A stretch of DNA of 64,000 bases from Chrysogorgia sp. JL179-B06. Lineage: Eukaryota; Cnidaria; Anthozoa; Scleralcyonacea; Chrysogorgiidae. Every line of letters starts with the position of its first letter. Within the stretch, counting starts at the first letter, position 1. Below, piece after piece: positions 49,516 to 61,083 of this stretch. The notes beneath the pieces are model-generated. The model made no database searches and was not told the origin of the DNA. It saw only the letters and a list, made by a program, of their open reading frames with translations. The stretch spans positions 264,501 to 328,500 of the forward strand of contig JAYKKM010000253.1 in the NCBI GenBank assembly GCA_035772405.1. Reading direction: 5' to 3'. A program made the translations under genes and the position numbers.

Positions 49516-49935
49516 ATGGTGAGTGTTGTGGCTGGAGGGATATTTAATGCAGTGGCTTTTGCAGGCGCTGGTTTTATGTTTTCAAAGTTCAATCATTCAG
49601 GCTATGAGACCGAGATGAAGAGACACAACCATGCGTTGGAACAGTTAGCCAGTGCGAAAGAAGTGTGGTATGAAAATGAAGTCGCTAAAAAAGATCAGAT
49701 TCAGCGTTTGCGACAACAGCTCTCTGATGCTAATGCTGACATCAATGACGCAAACCACGCGTTGGAAGAACTTAGAAGCGTAATGACTATTCAGTACAGC
49801 GGACGAGTGTTCACTGACTCCCCGAAGATTGCGGATTACTATCAACCGAGTGCGGAAATGAAGGAATACCAATTGTTGTTTGTTAGCGCGCTAGGTTTGG
49901 GTAGTGGAATAGTAGTGTGGGTGCTAACTCGGTGA
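49516..49935 (+). CDS. Membrane/coiled-coil protein (139 aa)
   Basis: An N-terminal hydrophobic segment (VVAGGIFNAVAFAGAGFMF) is followed by a long charged helix (MKRHNHALEQLASAKEVWY, QIQRLRQQLSDANADINDA) and a C-terminal transmembrane segment (LLFVSALGLGSGIVVWVL). The MKRHN-A-EQL helix after a Gly/Ala-rich N-terminus is a recurring Polinton gene type of unknown role. It starts 4 bp after the previous stop. Confidence 0.77.
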   Translation: MVSVVAGGIFNAVAFAGAGFMFSKFNHSGYETEMKRHNHALEQLASAKEVWYENEVAKKDQIQRLRQQLSDANADINDANHALEELRSVMTIQYSGRVFTDSPKIADYYQPSAEMKEYQLLFVSALGLGSGIVVWVLTR

Positions 49936-49964
49936 AAAAAATATGTTGGAGTAGTATAAGAGTG

Positions 49965-50546
49965 ATGGACAAACTTATGAGGCAGATGAGTTATGGCTTA
50001 ACAATTGACGAAATCATGAATGAGACGCAAATTGAGTGTGGAGGCACCTTCAGGCTTTACTACTGCTCGGATTGTGACGTTGTGAAACATGTGACTGACT
50101 GTGGTGGGTACGCATGTCCAAAGTGTGGCGACACCGAATGGGGCTACACTCAGAGTTATAGCGACATGAGACTCACTCGGTTAAAAAGCGTTCACAAACG
50201 GTCTTGGTGGATGGGGAGGAGACTACGGAACGTTGTGAAGTATGAGCACCTTGAGTTGATAAAAGAGGACTTCCTGAAAGTTGTCAATGTGCTGCACTCA
50301 TGCGATTTGATAAAGGGTAGAAACGTTAGCAGGTATGGGTACTACATTATTAGGTTGTGCCATAGAAGACGAGTCGAGACACTTAAGAAGGTGTCAGACC
50401 TCAAAGACGGGAAGGTGAAAGACTTGTTTGACAACAATTTGTTTGGGGTGGTGTACCCAAAGCTGGGATGGTGTGAAAGTGGTGACAATTACTACGACGA
50501 GTGGTCTAGGAAAAAAACAAGTGTAGTATATAGAAGCCATGGGTGA
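49965..50546 (+). CDS. Zinc-ribbon protein, possible late-transcription-factor-like (193 aa)
   Basis: Start at ATG 49965, after GTAGTATAAG; an upstream GTG is less likely. C34-x2-C37 and C51-x2-C54 form a zinc ribbon (YYCSDC ... YACPKCG). A helical region follows with LKVVNVLHSCDLIKGR and SRYGYYIIRLCHRR. Ribbon first, helical domain after, and size are reminiscent of VLTF3-type viral late transcription factors, but similarity is weak. The stop overlaps the PolB start by 8 bp. Confidence 0.75.
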   Translation: MDKLMRQMSYGLTIDEIMNETQIECGGTFRLYYCSDCDVVKHVTDCGGYACPKCGDTEWGYTQSYSDMRLTRLKSVHKRSWWMGRRLRNVVKYEHLELIKEDFLKVVNVLHSCDLIKGRNVSRYGYYIIRLCHRRRVETLKKVSDLKDGKVKDLFDNNLFGVVYPKLGWCESGDNYYDEWSRKKTSVVYRSHG

Positions 50547-53500
50547 CGTCACAGAAAACTCACTTGTTAGAAATGGTGCAGCCGTTGTAAATCCACTAAC
50601 AGGTAGAGCAGTCAACGTTCATGGGCGAGTCTACAATCGACTTGTTAGAGACGGTATTTTTAGCGACACGACGAGTGTCAGTACTATTAATCCGCTGACA
50701 AACAGGCGAGTTAACGTTGGTAGTCGGACACACAACCGTCTTGTCAGAAACCAGGAGGCACAACCCACAGTTGAAGACCACAGCCCACGGCTGTTGGATC
50801 GAGCGCTGAGAGGGTTCACCAGGTCCTATGGAGTCGAGGTAATTGACGATAGAGACATCAATCAGGTGAACGGTAGTAGAAGCGCTGTCATCAACCTTTT
50901 GAGACGTGAACTAGGTGAGACCAACGGAATGAAAGTGGTAGAGACAGTCAAGGTCACTTTTGAGAAAGTTTTAGAACTCAATAAGACCACATACAAAACT
51001 GCCTACTTTAACAGCGGAACGTTTGTCGTCATTAATGAACGTGACATCGAGGGTGTCGCCAATCGTGGGTCGGAACAGATCTTGACGCGGATAGCTGGGT
51101 GGTTATCTGAGGGGTCTGGATGGACTATCAACAAAATAGATGCGCACTACGTCAATATCGCTATTTACAGACCTTTGCGTGGGAGTAGCTACATTGCGTT
51201 GCCAAAGGAGCTGCGTAACAGTAAGAAGGGTCTGATAAACGTAAATAACGGAGATGACAACGAGTGCTTTAGATGGTGTCACCTAGCACATAAGTTTCCT
51301 GTTGGAAAAAACTCTGATAGAACGTCGAAGTACGCTAGGCATGTCAGTGAGCTGAATTATGACGGAATTGACTTCCCAGTATCAGTCAAAGACTACAACA
51401 AGATCGAAAAGGCAAACGATATTAGCATTAATGTTTTTGGGTATGAAAATAAGCAGCCATTCCCTGTGTACGTTTCTAAGGAAGCGTACCCTGACCATAT
51501 GGACTTGTTGTTGATAACTAATGACGTAGGTAACAAGCACTACGTCTACATTCGCGATTTTAATAAATTCATGCACCGGCAAACAAAGCATGAGGCGAGA
51601 AAGCACTTTTGTAGGTATTGTTTGCAGTGCTTCACCCGAGAGGACGTGCTTGAAAGCCACATTGAAGTATGTTTGGTCATCAATGGGAAGCAAGCTATTA
51701 AAATGCCGCAAAAAGGTGCGAAAGTGAAATACGAGAATTTTAGCAGACAATTAAATGTACCATTTGTGGTGTACGCAGATTTCGAGGCTATCACACAGAA
51801 GGTGCACACAGCAACAAAGCTATCAAGCGAGTGTAGCTACACAAATGCCTACCAGAGGCACGTTGACTGTGGTTATGGGTACAAATTAGTTTGTTGCTAC
51901 GACAACGAGTACAGTAAGCCAGTGAAAGTGTATCGCGGTGAAAACGCAGTTAATAAGTTCATTGGAGAGATGTTAGAAATTGTTGAATATTGTAAAGAAA
52001 CATCTGAGAGTCACTTTAACAAAGAAATGGTGCTGACTGACGACGATAAGAAGAATTTCGACGAGGCTAAGAGTTGTCATATTTGTAGCGTTGAATACAC
52101 TGGCGCCGACGTTAGAGTGAGAGACCACTGTCACGTGTTAGGTAAGTACAGAGGGTCCGCGCATCGTGACTGTAATGTGAACTTTAAGTTGACTGATAAA
52201 ATTCCTGTGATCTTTCATAACTTACGTGGCTACGATAGTCATTTCATTATGCAGGAGATTGGTAAGTTTGGCCAAGACATAAATGTGATACCAAACAACA
52301 TGGAGAAGTACATGGCGTTCATGCTTGGGAAAAACTTGGTATTTTTGGACAGCTTTCAGTTCATGAGTAGTGGTCTAGACAACTTGGTGAAGAACCTACC
52401 AAGGGACGCTTTCAAATACACGTCAGAAGTGTTCCACGACGAGGGGTTAGCACTTATGACAAGAAAGGGAGTCTACCCCTACGATTATATGGACTCCTTT
52501 GATAAATTCAATGAACGTGAGCTACCCTCCAAAAAAGATTTCTACAGCGTTCTGAACGATGAGCACATTACGGAAGAAATGCATGAGCGTGCCATCGATG
52601 TGTGGGACTACTTCGACGTTAAAAATATGGGTGGGTATCACGACCTGTATTTGAAAAGCGATGTGCTCTTGCTCGCCGACGTTTTTGAGAACTTTAGAAA
52701 GACGTGCCATCGCGAGTATAAATTAGACCCTTGCCATTATTTCACATCACCCGGATTAGCTTGGGATGCTATGCTGAAGATGACTGGAGTGGAACTCGAA
52801 TTATTGTCCGACATTGACATGTTCCAGTTTGTGGAATTAGGTATGCGTGGTGGTGTGAGCTACATTTGCAACAGACATGGTGTGGCGAATAATAAATACA
52901 TGGAGGGGTACGACGAAACGCAAGAGTCGAAGTATTTGATGTACCTTGACGCCAACAATTTGTATGGGTGGGCAATGAGTCAAAGTCTACCCACGGGAGG
53001 CTTCAAGTGGTTGACTGAGAAAGAAATAAAAAAGGTTAATTTATGTGACTACCACGACGGTAGTAAAAAGGGCTTACTGCTTGAAGTCGACTTGGAGTAT
53101 CCAGCCCATTTGCATGACCTACACAACGATTACCCGTTGGCTCCTGAGAAGATGGAGATAACCGTCGACATGTTGTCGGAGTACTGCACAAAAATCAAAA
53201 ATAAGTTTAATGTGAGTGTTGGTGGTGTAAAGAAGCTGGTGACTAATTTGATGGACAAAAAAAAGTATGTGTGTCACTATGGAAATCTGCAGTTGTATAT
53301 GGATCTTGGGTTAAAAATCAAAAAGACTCATAGGGTCCTACAGTTTGACCAGTCCAAGTGGTTGGGTAAGTACATCAACTTTAACACAGTCAAAAGAACC
53401 GCAGCTAAGAACGCTTTCGAGAAGGACTTCTTCAAGTTGATGAACAACAGTGTGTTTGGAAAAACAATGGAAAATTTGAGGAAGCGCGTTGATGTGAGAC

Positions 53501-54246
53501 TAGTGACAACTGCTGGGAAATTAGAAAAGCTCGTCTCGAAGCCAACGTTTGTGTCTTGCAAAATATTTAGCGAGAATTTAGTCGCTGTCCACAAAGTTAA
53601 AGAAACGTTGACACTAAATCGACCTGCGTACGTGGGTATGTGCATACTAGACTTGAGCAAAACTCTGATGTATGATTTTCACTATAACTACATTATGAAA
53701 AAGTACTCTAGCGACACTTGCAGATTACACTTCACCGACACTGACAGTCTGCTGTACACAATCAAAACTAATGACGTTTATTCCGACTTTATGATGGAGC
53801 GCGAAAAGTTTGACAATAGCGACTACCCTGCAGACAACCCATTCGCTTTCAAAGAGAACAAGAAAGTTATTGGTAAGATGAAAGACGAGTGCGCTGGAAC
53901 GCCAATTATTGAGTTCGTTGGGTTGCGTAGTAAAATGTACAGTTATTTGAAAGAGGATGGAGGTGGTGGGAAAACTGCAAAAGGTATTAGAAAAAATATA
54001 ATTAAAAAGGTAATCAGACACGAAGATTACAAAAGTGTGTTACTTGAGCAGAAACAATTGCGACACACAATGAAGACCATTAGAAGTGTCAAACATCAGA
54101 TTGGTAGTTACGAAATTAATAAAGTATCGCTGTCCTGCTTTGACGACAAACGATACCTTTTAGAGAATGGTATTGACTCCTACGCGTATGGTCACAAAAA
54201 CATTGTAGTGAGAGACACCACTGAGAGTAGTGAACAAACAGACTAA
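50539..54246 (+). CDS. Protein-primed-type family B DNA polymerase (PolB)
   Basis: 1235 residues. Residues ~17-75 hold two repeats of NPLT(G/N)R-x-VNV ... NRLVR, resembling the two-cysteine adaptor motif of large DNA viruses. The 3'-5' exonuclease motifs are Exo I YADFEAI (Asp414, Glu416), Exo II NLRGYDSH (~560) and Exo III YLKSDVLLLAD (~704). Between Exo I and II sits an HNH-like zinc segment (CHIC ... VRDHCHVLGKYRGSAHRDCN, ~513-546). The polymerase motifs are A LDANNLYGWAM (Asp804), B NNSVFGKTMEN (~968) and C FTDTDS (Asp1067, Asp1069). All catalytic residues are intact. Polinton PolBs are thought to replicate linear DNA from the ends by protein priming. The stop lies within the right TIR, so the C-terminal TESSEQTD is TIR-encoded. 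Confidence 0.95.
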   Translation: MGDVTENSLVRNGAAVVNPLTGRAVNVHGRVYNRLVRDGIFSDTTSVSTINPLTNRRVNVGSRTHNRLVRNQEAQPTVEDHSPRLLDRALRGFTRSYGVEVIDDRDINQVNGSRSAVINLLRRELGETNGMKVVETVKVTFEKVLELNKTTYKTAYFNSGTFVVINERDIEGVANRGSEQILTRIAGWLSEGSGWTINKIDAHYVNIAIYRPLRGSSYIALPKELRNSKKGLINVNNGDDNECFRWCHLAHKFPVGKNSDRTSKYARHVSELNYDGIDFPVSVKDYNKIEKANDISINVFGYENKQPFPVYVSKEAYPDHMDLLLITNDVGNKHYVYIRDFNKFMHRQTKHEARKHFCRYCLQCFTREDVLESHIEVCLVINGKQAIKMPQKGAKVKYENFSRQLNVPFVVYADFEAITQKVHTATKLSSECSYTNAYQRHVDCGYGYKLVCCYDNEYSKPVKVYRGENAVNKFIGEMLEIVEYCKETSESHFNKEMVLTDDDKKNFDEAKSCHICSVEYTGADVRVRDHCHVLGKYRGSAHRDCNVNFKLTDKIPVIFHNLRGYDSHFIMQEIGKFGQDINVIPNNMEKYMAFMLGKNLVFLDSFQFMSSGLDNLVKNLPRDAFKYTSEVFHDEGLALMTRKGVYPYDYMDSFDKFNERELPSKKDFYSVLNDEHITEEMHERAIDVWDYFDVKNMGGYHDLYLKSDVLLLADVFENFRKTCHREYKLDPCHYFTSPGLAWDAMLKMTGVELELLSDIDMFQFVELGMRGGVSYICNRHGVANNKYMEGYDETQESKYLMYLDANNLYGWAMSQSLPTGGFKWLTEKEIKKVNLCDYHDGSKKGLLLEVDLEYPAHLHDLHNDYPLAPEKMEITVDMLSEYCTKIKNKFNVSVGGVKKLVTNLMDKKKYVCHYGNLQLYMDLGLKIKKTHRVLQFDQSKWLGKYINFNTVKRTAAKNAFEKDFFKLMNNSVFGKTMENLRKRVDVRLVTTAGKLEKLVSKPTFVSCKIFSENLVAVHKVKETLTLNRPAYVGMCILDLSKTLMYDFHYNYIMKKYSSDTCRLHFTDTDSLLYTIKTNDVYSDFMMEREKFDNSDYPADNPFAFKENKKVIGKMKDECAGTPIIEFVGLRSKMYSYLKEDGGGGKTAKGIRKNIIKKVIRHEDYKSVLLEQKQLRHTMKTIRSVKHQIGSYEINKVSLSCFDDKRYLLENGIDSYAYGHKNIVVRDTTESSEQTD

Positions 54247-54331
54247 TTCGTAGAGTAGTTGGCTATTTGTTAGCTAACGTTGTTAGCCAATCAAAAGAGC
54301 GCCATTTCGCCATCCATTTGGATAAACATCA

Positions 54332-54363
54332 CCACTAGAACCAAAATCTAGTGGTTTTTTTTT
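54332..54363 (+). terminator. Stem-loop plus T-run downstream of PolB
   Basis: CCACTAGA-ACCAAAA-TCTAGTGG followed by nine Ts, 86 bp after the PolB stop. Same structure as on the other TIR, always facing outward after the terminal gene. Confidence 0.5.
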
Positions 54364-54660
54364 CGCGCGTGAATTTGTGAGACAGCAGTGGAATGTGTCG
54401 GTGGTTTGTTGAGCAAAAATGTAAAAATGCTGAAATGACACCTTCTACTTTTTTAAATGTGTGAAAACGTTGAAGTGGTACACTATGCCTTTTTTAAATA
54501 CGCGAAAATGTTGAAACGACATTCTCTACTTTTTAAAGACGTGAAAATGATGAAACGACACATTCTAGCTTTAAATTTAGCGAAAACAGTTATTTTAGTA
54601 TTTCTTATCAATTGAGTAGAAAACATGGGAGGGGTGTTTAGAATGACTAATGATTGCCAT

Positions 54661-54820
54661 AGTAGTATAGAGAGTGGTGGTACGAGCTCACCAACGTCGA
54701 TTGTAAAACATAAACACCAAAACATTGCTGAGTTGTGGCTTGACACAAATTTGGCGATGTTTTGGTGTTTATATTACGGTTGACGTTGACTGAGCTCGTA
54801 CCGCCACTCTCTATACTACT
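54661..54820. repeat. Terminal palindrome inside right TIR
   Basis: Starts and ends with the element's own terminal sequence (AGTAGTATAG ... CTATACTACT), as at the left end. Confidence 0.9.
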
Positions 54821-54826
54821 TGCATC
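54821..54826. repeat. Right target-site duplication TGCATC
   Basis: Exact copy of 35548-35553, directly after the element end CTATACTACT. Confidence 0.92.
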
Positions 54827-54874
54827 ATCTTATATAAGCTATGGAATACACAGCTTCCAAGGATACACCTATAC

Positions 54875-55270
54875 GGAAAATTTCTAGTGTTGGAATATAT
54901 ACATTTTAAGATTAAACCGGGACCAGTCTTCAAGGCCTTCCGGCTGGAATTGAATCCGCGATGCTAGTGCAGTGCTCTGACCACTGAGCTACGGAAGCCG
55001 TTGCCGAGAGCCTAGTCACGAGTTCTCTATACATACTAAGTGGTGGTAATGCCGGGATAAGATTTTGCGTATTACCACCACTATATACATACAGAACTCG
55101 TGACTAGGCTCTCGGCAACGGCCCCCGTAGCTCAGTGGTCAGAGCACTGCACTAGCATCGCAGGGTCGCGGATTCAATTCCAGCCAGAAGGCCTTGAAGT
55201 TGCATTTTTCGCAACTGGTCCCGGTTTGGTCTTAAAATGTATATATTCGAACACTCGAAATTTTCCTTCA
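54875..55270. repeat. Foldback with a tRNA-Ala-like sequence in each arm
   Basis: The right arm (55120-55193, plus strand) reads CGTAGCTCAGTGGTCAGAGC, then CTGCACTAGCATCGCAG with anticodon-like AGC, and a T-arm-like GCGGATTCAATTCCAGC. The left arm (54933-55000) is its inverse. The arms also share TGACTAGGCTCTCGGCAACG and CCGGTTTGGTCTTAAAATGT-type flanks. Extra or mismatched bases in the stems argue against functional tRNA genes. Confidence 0.65.
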
Positions 55271-55884
55271 CCATAAATCCTTAGAACATGTAGTTTAATT
55301 GAGTGAAATGCCAAATATTACTTGTAATATACGGAATATTACATTGCTTGAGATGCGCTTTTGATTATTTTATGTAAAGATTCAATATAAGTAAAAGAAT
55401 CTGATGGATTGAAGTTAGATTTTATAAGAGGTATGCGAATCGGGTCGGCTTCGGTAAACCTTCGTATCGCGTTTGGATCGGCTTTTGTTCTTTTTTCTTC
55501 GGATCGGATTGTATTCTTATTTTCTTTGATCAGAACGGATTAGATTTCCCCTGTTTTCTCGGTCCGGAAATTGCCAGAATGTAAAAACGTTCAAAGTTAC
55601 ATTTGCTTAATAATAGCGTTTTTAAGGCGGGGCAGTCGAGGATCTAAAGATGATTGAGAGGTGTGTTAAGTGGTTCTGTAACTGATCTCTAAATAGACTG
55701 GATTAAGCAACTATTGTTCAGAAAATGAAGCCGGAAGTAGCTCGTGGCGACCATGTTGTTGGGACCGCTGATTTCAAAAATAGGACTGGATTGAGCTTTC
55801 TATTGTATCTGATGAGCTGATTTTGAAGCTTGCATATTTGCATAATGTAAATTGACGAGAGATCATTAGAAGCTTCGAGTTTGC
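55271..55884. other. AT-rich intronic stretch
   Basis: Zinc-finger gene intron. No gene seen. It ends with repeat pieces containing AAAATGAAGCCGGAAGTAGC, also seen at 14640, 56210 and 56300. Confidence 0.5.
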
Positions 55885-56215
55885 AAGCAAATCAAACTGT
55901 GACGCTCGCGAAATAGGTTTAGTGTCTGCCCAATAATCTTCGTTAACATTAAATGCATAAAATCTTGAACCTAATTTAACGTCTCCTATTATGCTTCTCT
56001 CACTGGATAATTAGAGCCAACGGCGGCTAATACTAAGGGCCCAAAGTCGCAGTAAATCTGTAGGTAGGCCATGAATCGTTTTACCCAGTAATTTGAAAAA
56101 TGTCTTCTGGTCCTCTTTATAGTAAAATTATTTTATTTTGTCGATGCTAAGAGCACATAATCCAACAAAAAACCTCATAGGATCCTCAGTTGGTCCCTTA
56201 GTAATGGCGGACTTC
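55885..56215. repeat. Dispersed repeat, copy 1 (inverse of 62930-63245)
   Basis: Contains AACTGTGACGCTCGCGAAAT, CTCTCACTGGATAATTAGAG, CAGTAAATCTGTAGGTAGGC and CCTCATAGGATCCTCAGTTG, all present in inverse at 62930-63245. Either two independent insertions or the inverted ends of a ~7.4-kb element that would span the last zinc-finger exon (which makes the second less likely). Confidence 0.7.
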
Positions 56216-56365
56216 CGGCTTCATTTTCTGAACAATAGTTGCTCGATCCAGTCTTCTTTCGAGATCAGTGGTTCTGTACCACTGATCTGTAAATAAAGAC
56301 TGCGTCGAGCAACTATTGTTCAGAAAATGAAGCCGGAAAGTAGCTCGTGGCGGCCATCTTGTTGG

Positions 56366-56932
56366 GACTACGTTATATAGTTTTACTATAGGCGACAGAG
56401 ACTATCTGTCTCTGATCTTTTAAGATGTTAAAATGAATCAGTTGTCCAAGGTTTTCCCATAATATAGAACACAAACTACGGCTCCATAACAGTAACTATG
56501 AAGCCGGAATTAGCGTGTGGCAGCCATATTGGAGTAACCACGGTGGTCACTCCAATATGGCCGCCACAAAATATTCCCGGCTTCATATTTACTGTAATGA
56601 GGCCATAATAAGCCAGTTCGTCAAAATGACGCGTTCTGCATCGGGATAAAACTTATTTCAATTCATAACATCAGGCTGTGGAATCCAGTATAACGGATTT
56701 GCAAGTGTAAATAGAAATGCAAATGTCTATTGTGGTTTTAGCCTGATGTTATGAATTGAAATAAGTTTTATCCCGACGCAGAACGCGTCATTTTGTACCA
56801 ACTGGCTTATTTGTGTTCTAAATTACGGGAAAACCTTCGACAACTGATTCATTTTAGCATCTTAAAGGATCAGAGACAGATAGTCTCTGTAGCCTAAAGT
56901 AAAACTATATAACGTGGTCCATTCAAGATTCA
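56366..56932. mobile_element. GACCACG-type non-autonomous DNA element with nested palindrome
   Basis: Ends ACGTTATATAGTTTTACTAT and the inverse, as at 12928-14038. The palindromic element 56622-56795 lies inside. Confidence 0.65.
56622..56795. repeat. Palindromic element (AAAATGACGCG arms), copy 2, flipped loop
   Basis: Arms match 15469-15641, including the asymmetric TGCATCGGG (left) versus CCCGACGCA (right). The ~65-bp loop is in the opposite orientation. Confidence 0.8.
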
Positions 56933-57309
56933 TTTTTTTGCAAGTGACTACCCAGTTGCTGAGTATTTTAATTCAGTAGGCCAAAAAAATGTTCGTCGTA
57001 CTTAGATTTTGAGCGTAATCTCGGCCAATATTTACTCGATTTCAATTCAGAAAACAGATTTCTTATTACCGAGTCTAAATACATAACATACGTGTCTATT
57101 ATATTACGAGAACGTGCATACCCTTCGTAAAAAACGGTTTATGTACTTAGAAATTGGTCGGCAATCAGGCTGCCGCTTCGTCGTATATTATTTTGATCGT
57201 TATCTCGATCAATATGTAACCGTTTTCAATTCTGAAAACAGATTTGGAATTAGCGAGTCTAAATACATAACACACGTATCTATTATATGTTACGCAAACG
57301 TGTATACCC

Positions 57310-59057
<1,748 letters not shown>

Positions 59058-59616
59058 GGAAGCTGTCATTAATTCCACCCGAGAGGGGGGCAGAAGGAAA
59101 CCTGAAAATTCTTGTTAAAGTTTCGTGACCCAACCAAATTTCCCTGGATGGTTTCATGACCCAACTATACATTTTGTTTTAGTTTCGTGGCCCAGCACAT
59201 CTTAAATTTTCATTCATACCGACAACACAGGAGTGCTGGGAACTGAGGGTAGTCTGCCATATAGAGCAAGGAAAACAATCAACTTCGTTTTCAGCCAGGT
59301 TTTCGCATTCCTGAACTCTTAGTCTCGAACCACTGAAATCCAAACTATATATACATGTACATAATTTCTGGGGGCAAGGGGTTCTCAAAACTCTTTTCTT
59401 TGGATGTGATATGGATATTTCTTGGACTTACATAGCGTATATCAATTCCTATGTTATAAATATTTGTTTTCTTCGATTACTTTTGATACTAATCAAAAAG
59501 GTTTCATGGCGCATCAAAGGTTTTCCAAATGTTTTCGTAGCCCCACCAACTTTAGATAAATAGTTTCATGGCCCAACACTTTTCACCCCTCCCTGGTGGA
59601 ATTACTGACAGCTTCC
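59058..59616. mobile_element. Small TIR element with TA duplication
   Basis: Ends GGAAGCTGTCATTAATTCCA and the inverse of GGAAGCTGTCAGTAATTCCA, flanked by TA at 59056-59057 and 59617-59618. The interior has TTTCGTGACCCAAC / TTTCATGGCCCAAC-type repeats and no transposase. Confidence 0.6.
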
Positions 59617-59619
59617 TAA

Positions 59620-60030
<411 letters not shown>

Positions 60031-60129
60031 TGAAATCTACCAAATTCCACGAAAATAAACAGCGTATTTCACCGGAAATAAATCCTATTAATTGTACTCC
60101 GCTCTACCACATAGTGCTGGGAGATTCCG

Positions 60130-60800
60130 GGGCTTTTTACATGAATCCTGATTGAATTTCATTCTGGGTTGAACTCATACCGGTTCTGTTAAAATCCCTT
60201 TAGGTGTTTACATGAATCCGGAATGAGATGCAGCTTAATCCGCATTGAGTTCATTCCGGTTCTCATTCCGGATTGAGTTTCATTCCGGATTGAGTTTCAT
60301 TAAAATTTCATTCTGGTGTCATGTAAAGGCGATGCGAGATTTCATTCCGGATTGAAAAATACGACCTAGAAGACTGAAACGAACAACACATGCATGCTTT
60401 TAACATTTATAGACGACAATTTGCAGCTAGAGATGCAGGAATTGCGCCGACGTCATATTGTTCAATATAAATAGCTCTTTGTCGACGACGTTATAAATTA
60501 AAGGTGAATTAAATGCTTGTTTACTTGCGACCGCATCGATTATCGTTGCTGGTAATGCTTTTCCCCTTTTCTTTATGTTTATTCTTCGCCGAATTATCAG
60601 TTTAAGGCACATGTTGAAATGTACAAGCGCAGAATTCGTTGAAAGAACCACACCCACTATAATGTGATTGATCGCCATCTTGAAATTTCAGATTTCGCGC
60701 GATTTTCGATCCTAGGATAGAATTCCTTTGTAAACGCAGTTTGAATTCACGTTCAATCCGGAATGAAACTCAATCCAGATTCACGTAAACAGCCCCTGGT
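60130..60800. mobile_element. TIR element with GGGGCTGTTTACATGAATC-type ends
   Basis: The left end (GGGGCTTTTTACATGAATCC) is mirrored by GATTCACGTAAACAGCCCC at the right. Multiple CATTCCGGATTGAG units lie at both ends. A partial copy is at 16110-16310. No transposase seen. Confidence 0.6.
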
Positions 60801-61083
60801 AACAAACTTCTAAATTACGGGAAAACCTTCGATAACTGATTCATTTTAACATCTTAAAAGTTCAGAGACAGATAGTCTCTGTCGCCTATAGTAAAACTAT
60901 ATAACGTGGTCCATTCAAGATGGCTGCCACGAGCTATTTTAGTCGAGAAAATCAAAGGAAATGTTTTTGTATTTTGTATCAGATATATACAACCATTCAT
61001 TAAACATTCATAAATAAAAAATGTAAATAATATTTTTACCTTTTTACATGTAAATATATTTTTAAGTAGTGTAGTTAAACTGC

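Larger units (their letters stand above)
35554..54820. mobile_element. Complete Polinton/Maverick (adintovirus-like) element, 19,267 bp
   Basis: Bounded by 602-bp inverted repeats beginning AGTAGTATAG and by a 6-bp target duplication. It encodes the hallmark set of family-B DNA polymerase, retrovirus-type integrase, A32-like packaging ATPase, major capsid protein and penton-like minor capsid proteins, plus accessory genes (TK, BRO-N nuclease, fibre-like protein). Gene spacing is tight, often 0-25 bp or overlapping, and there are no introns. Two main blocks diverge from a 44-bp gap at 43568-43611. No frameshift or internal stop was found in any gene, which suggests a recent insertion or a provirus able to express its genes. 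It sits inside an intron of a zinc-finger gene. Confidence 0.95.
54219..54820. repeat. Right terminal inverted repeat (602 bp)
   Basis: Inverse of 35554-36155. It contains the last codons of PolB, the stem-loop with T-run at 54332-54363 and the terminal palindrome 54661-54820. Confidence 0.93.

Noticed and set aside
36128..54246. A bacterial or phage contig interpretation of the gene-dense region
   Set aside because: The chromodomain integrase, Polinton-type PolB, 6-bp duplication and flanking spliced animal genes show a Polinton in a eukaryotic genome.
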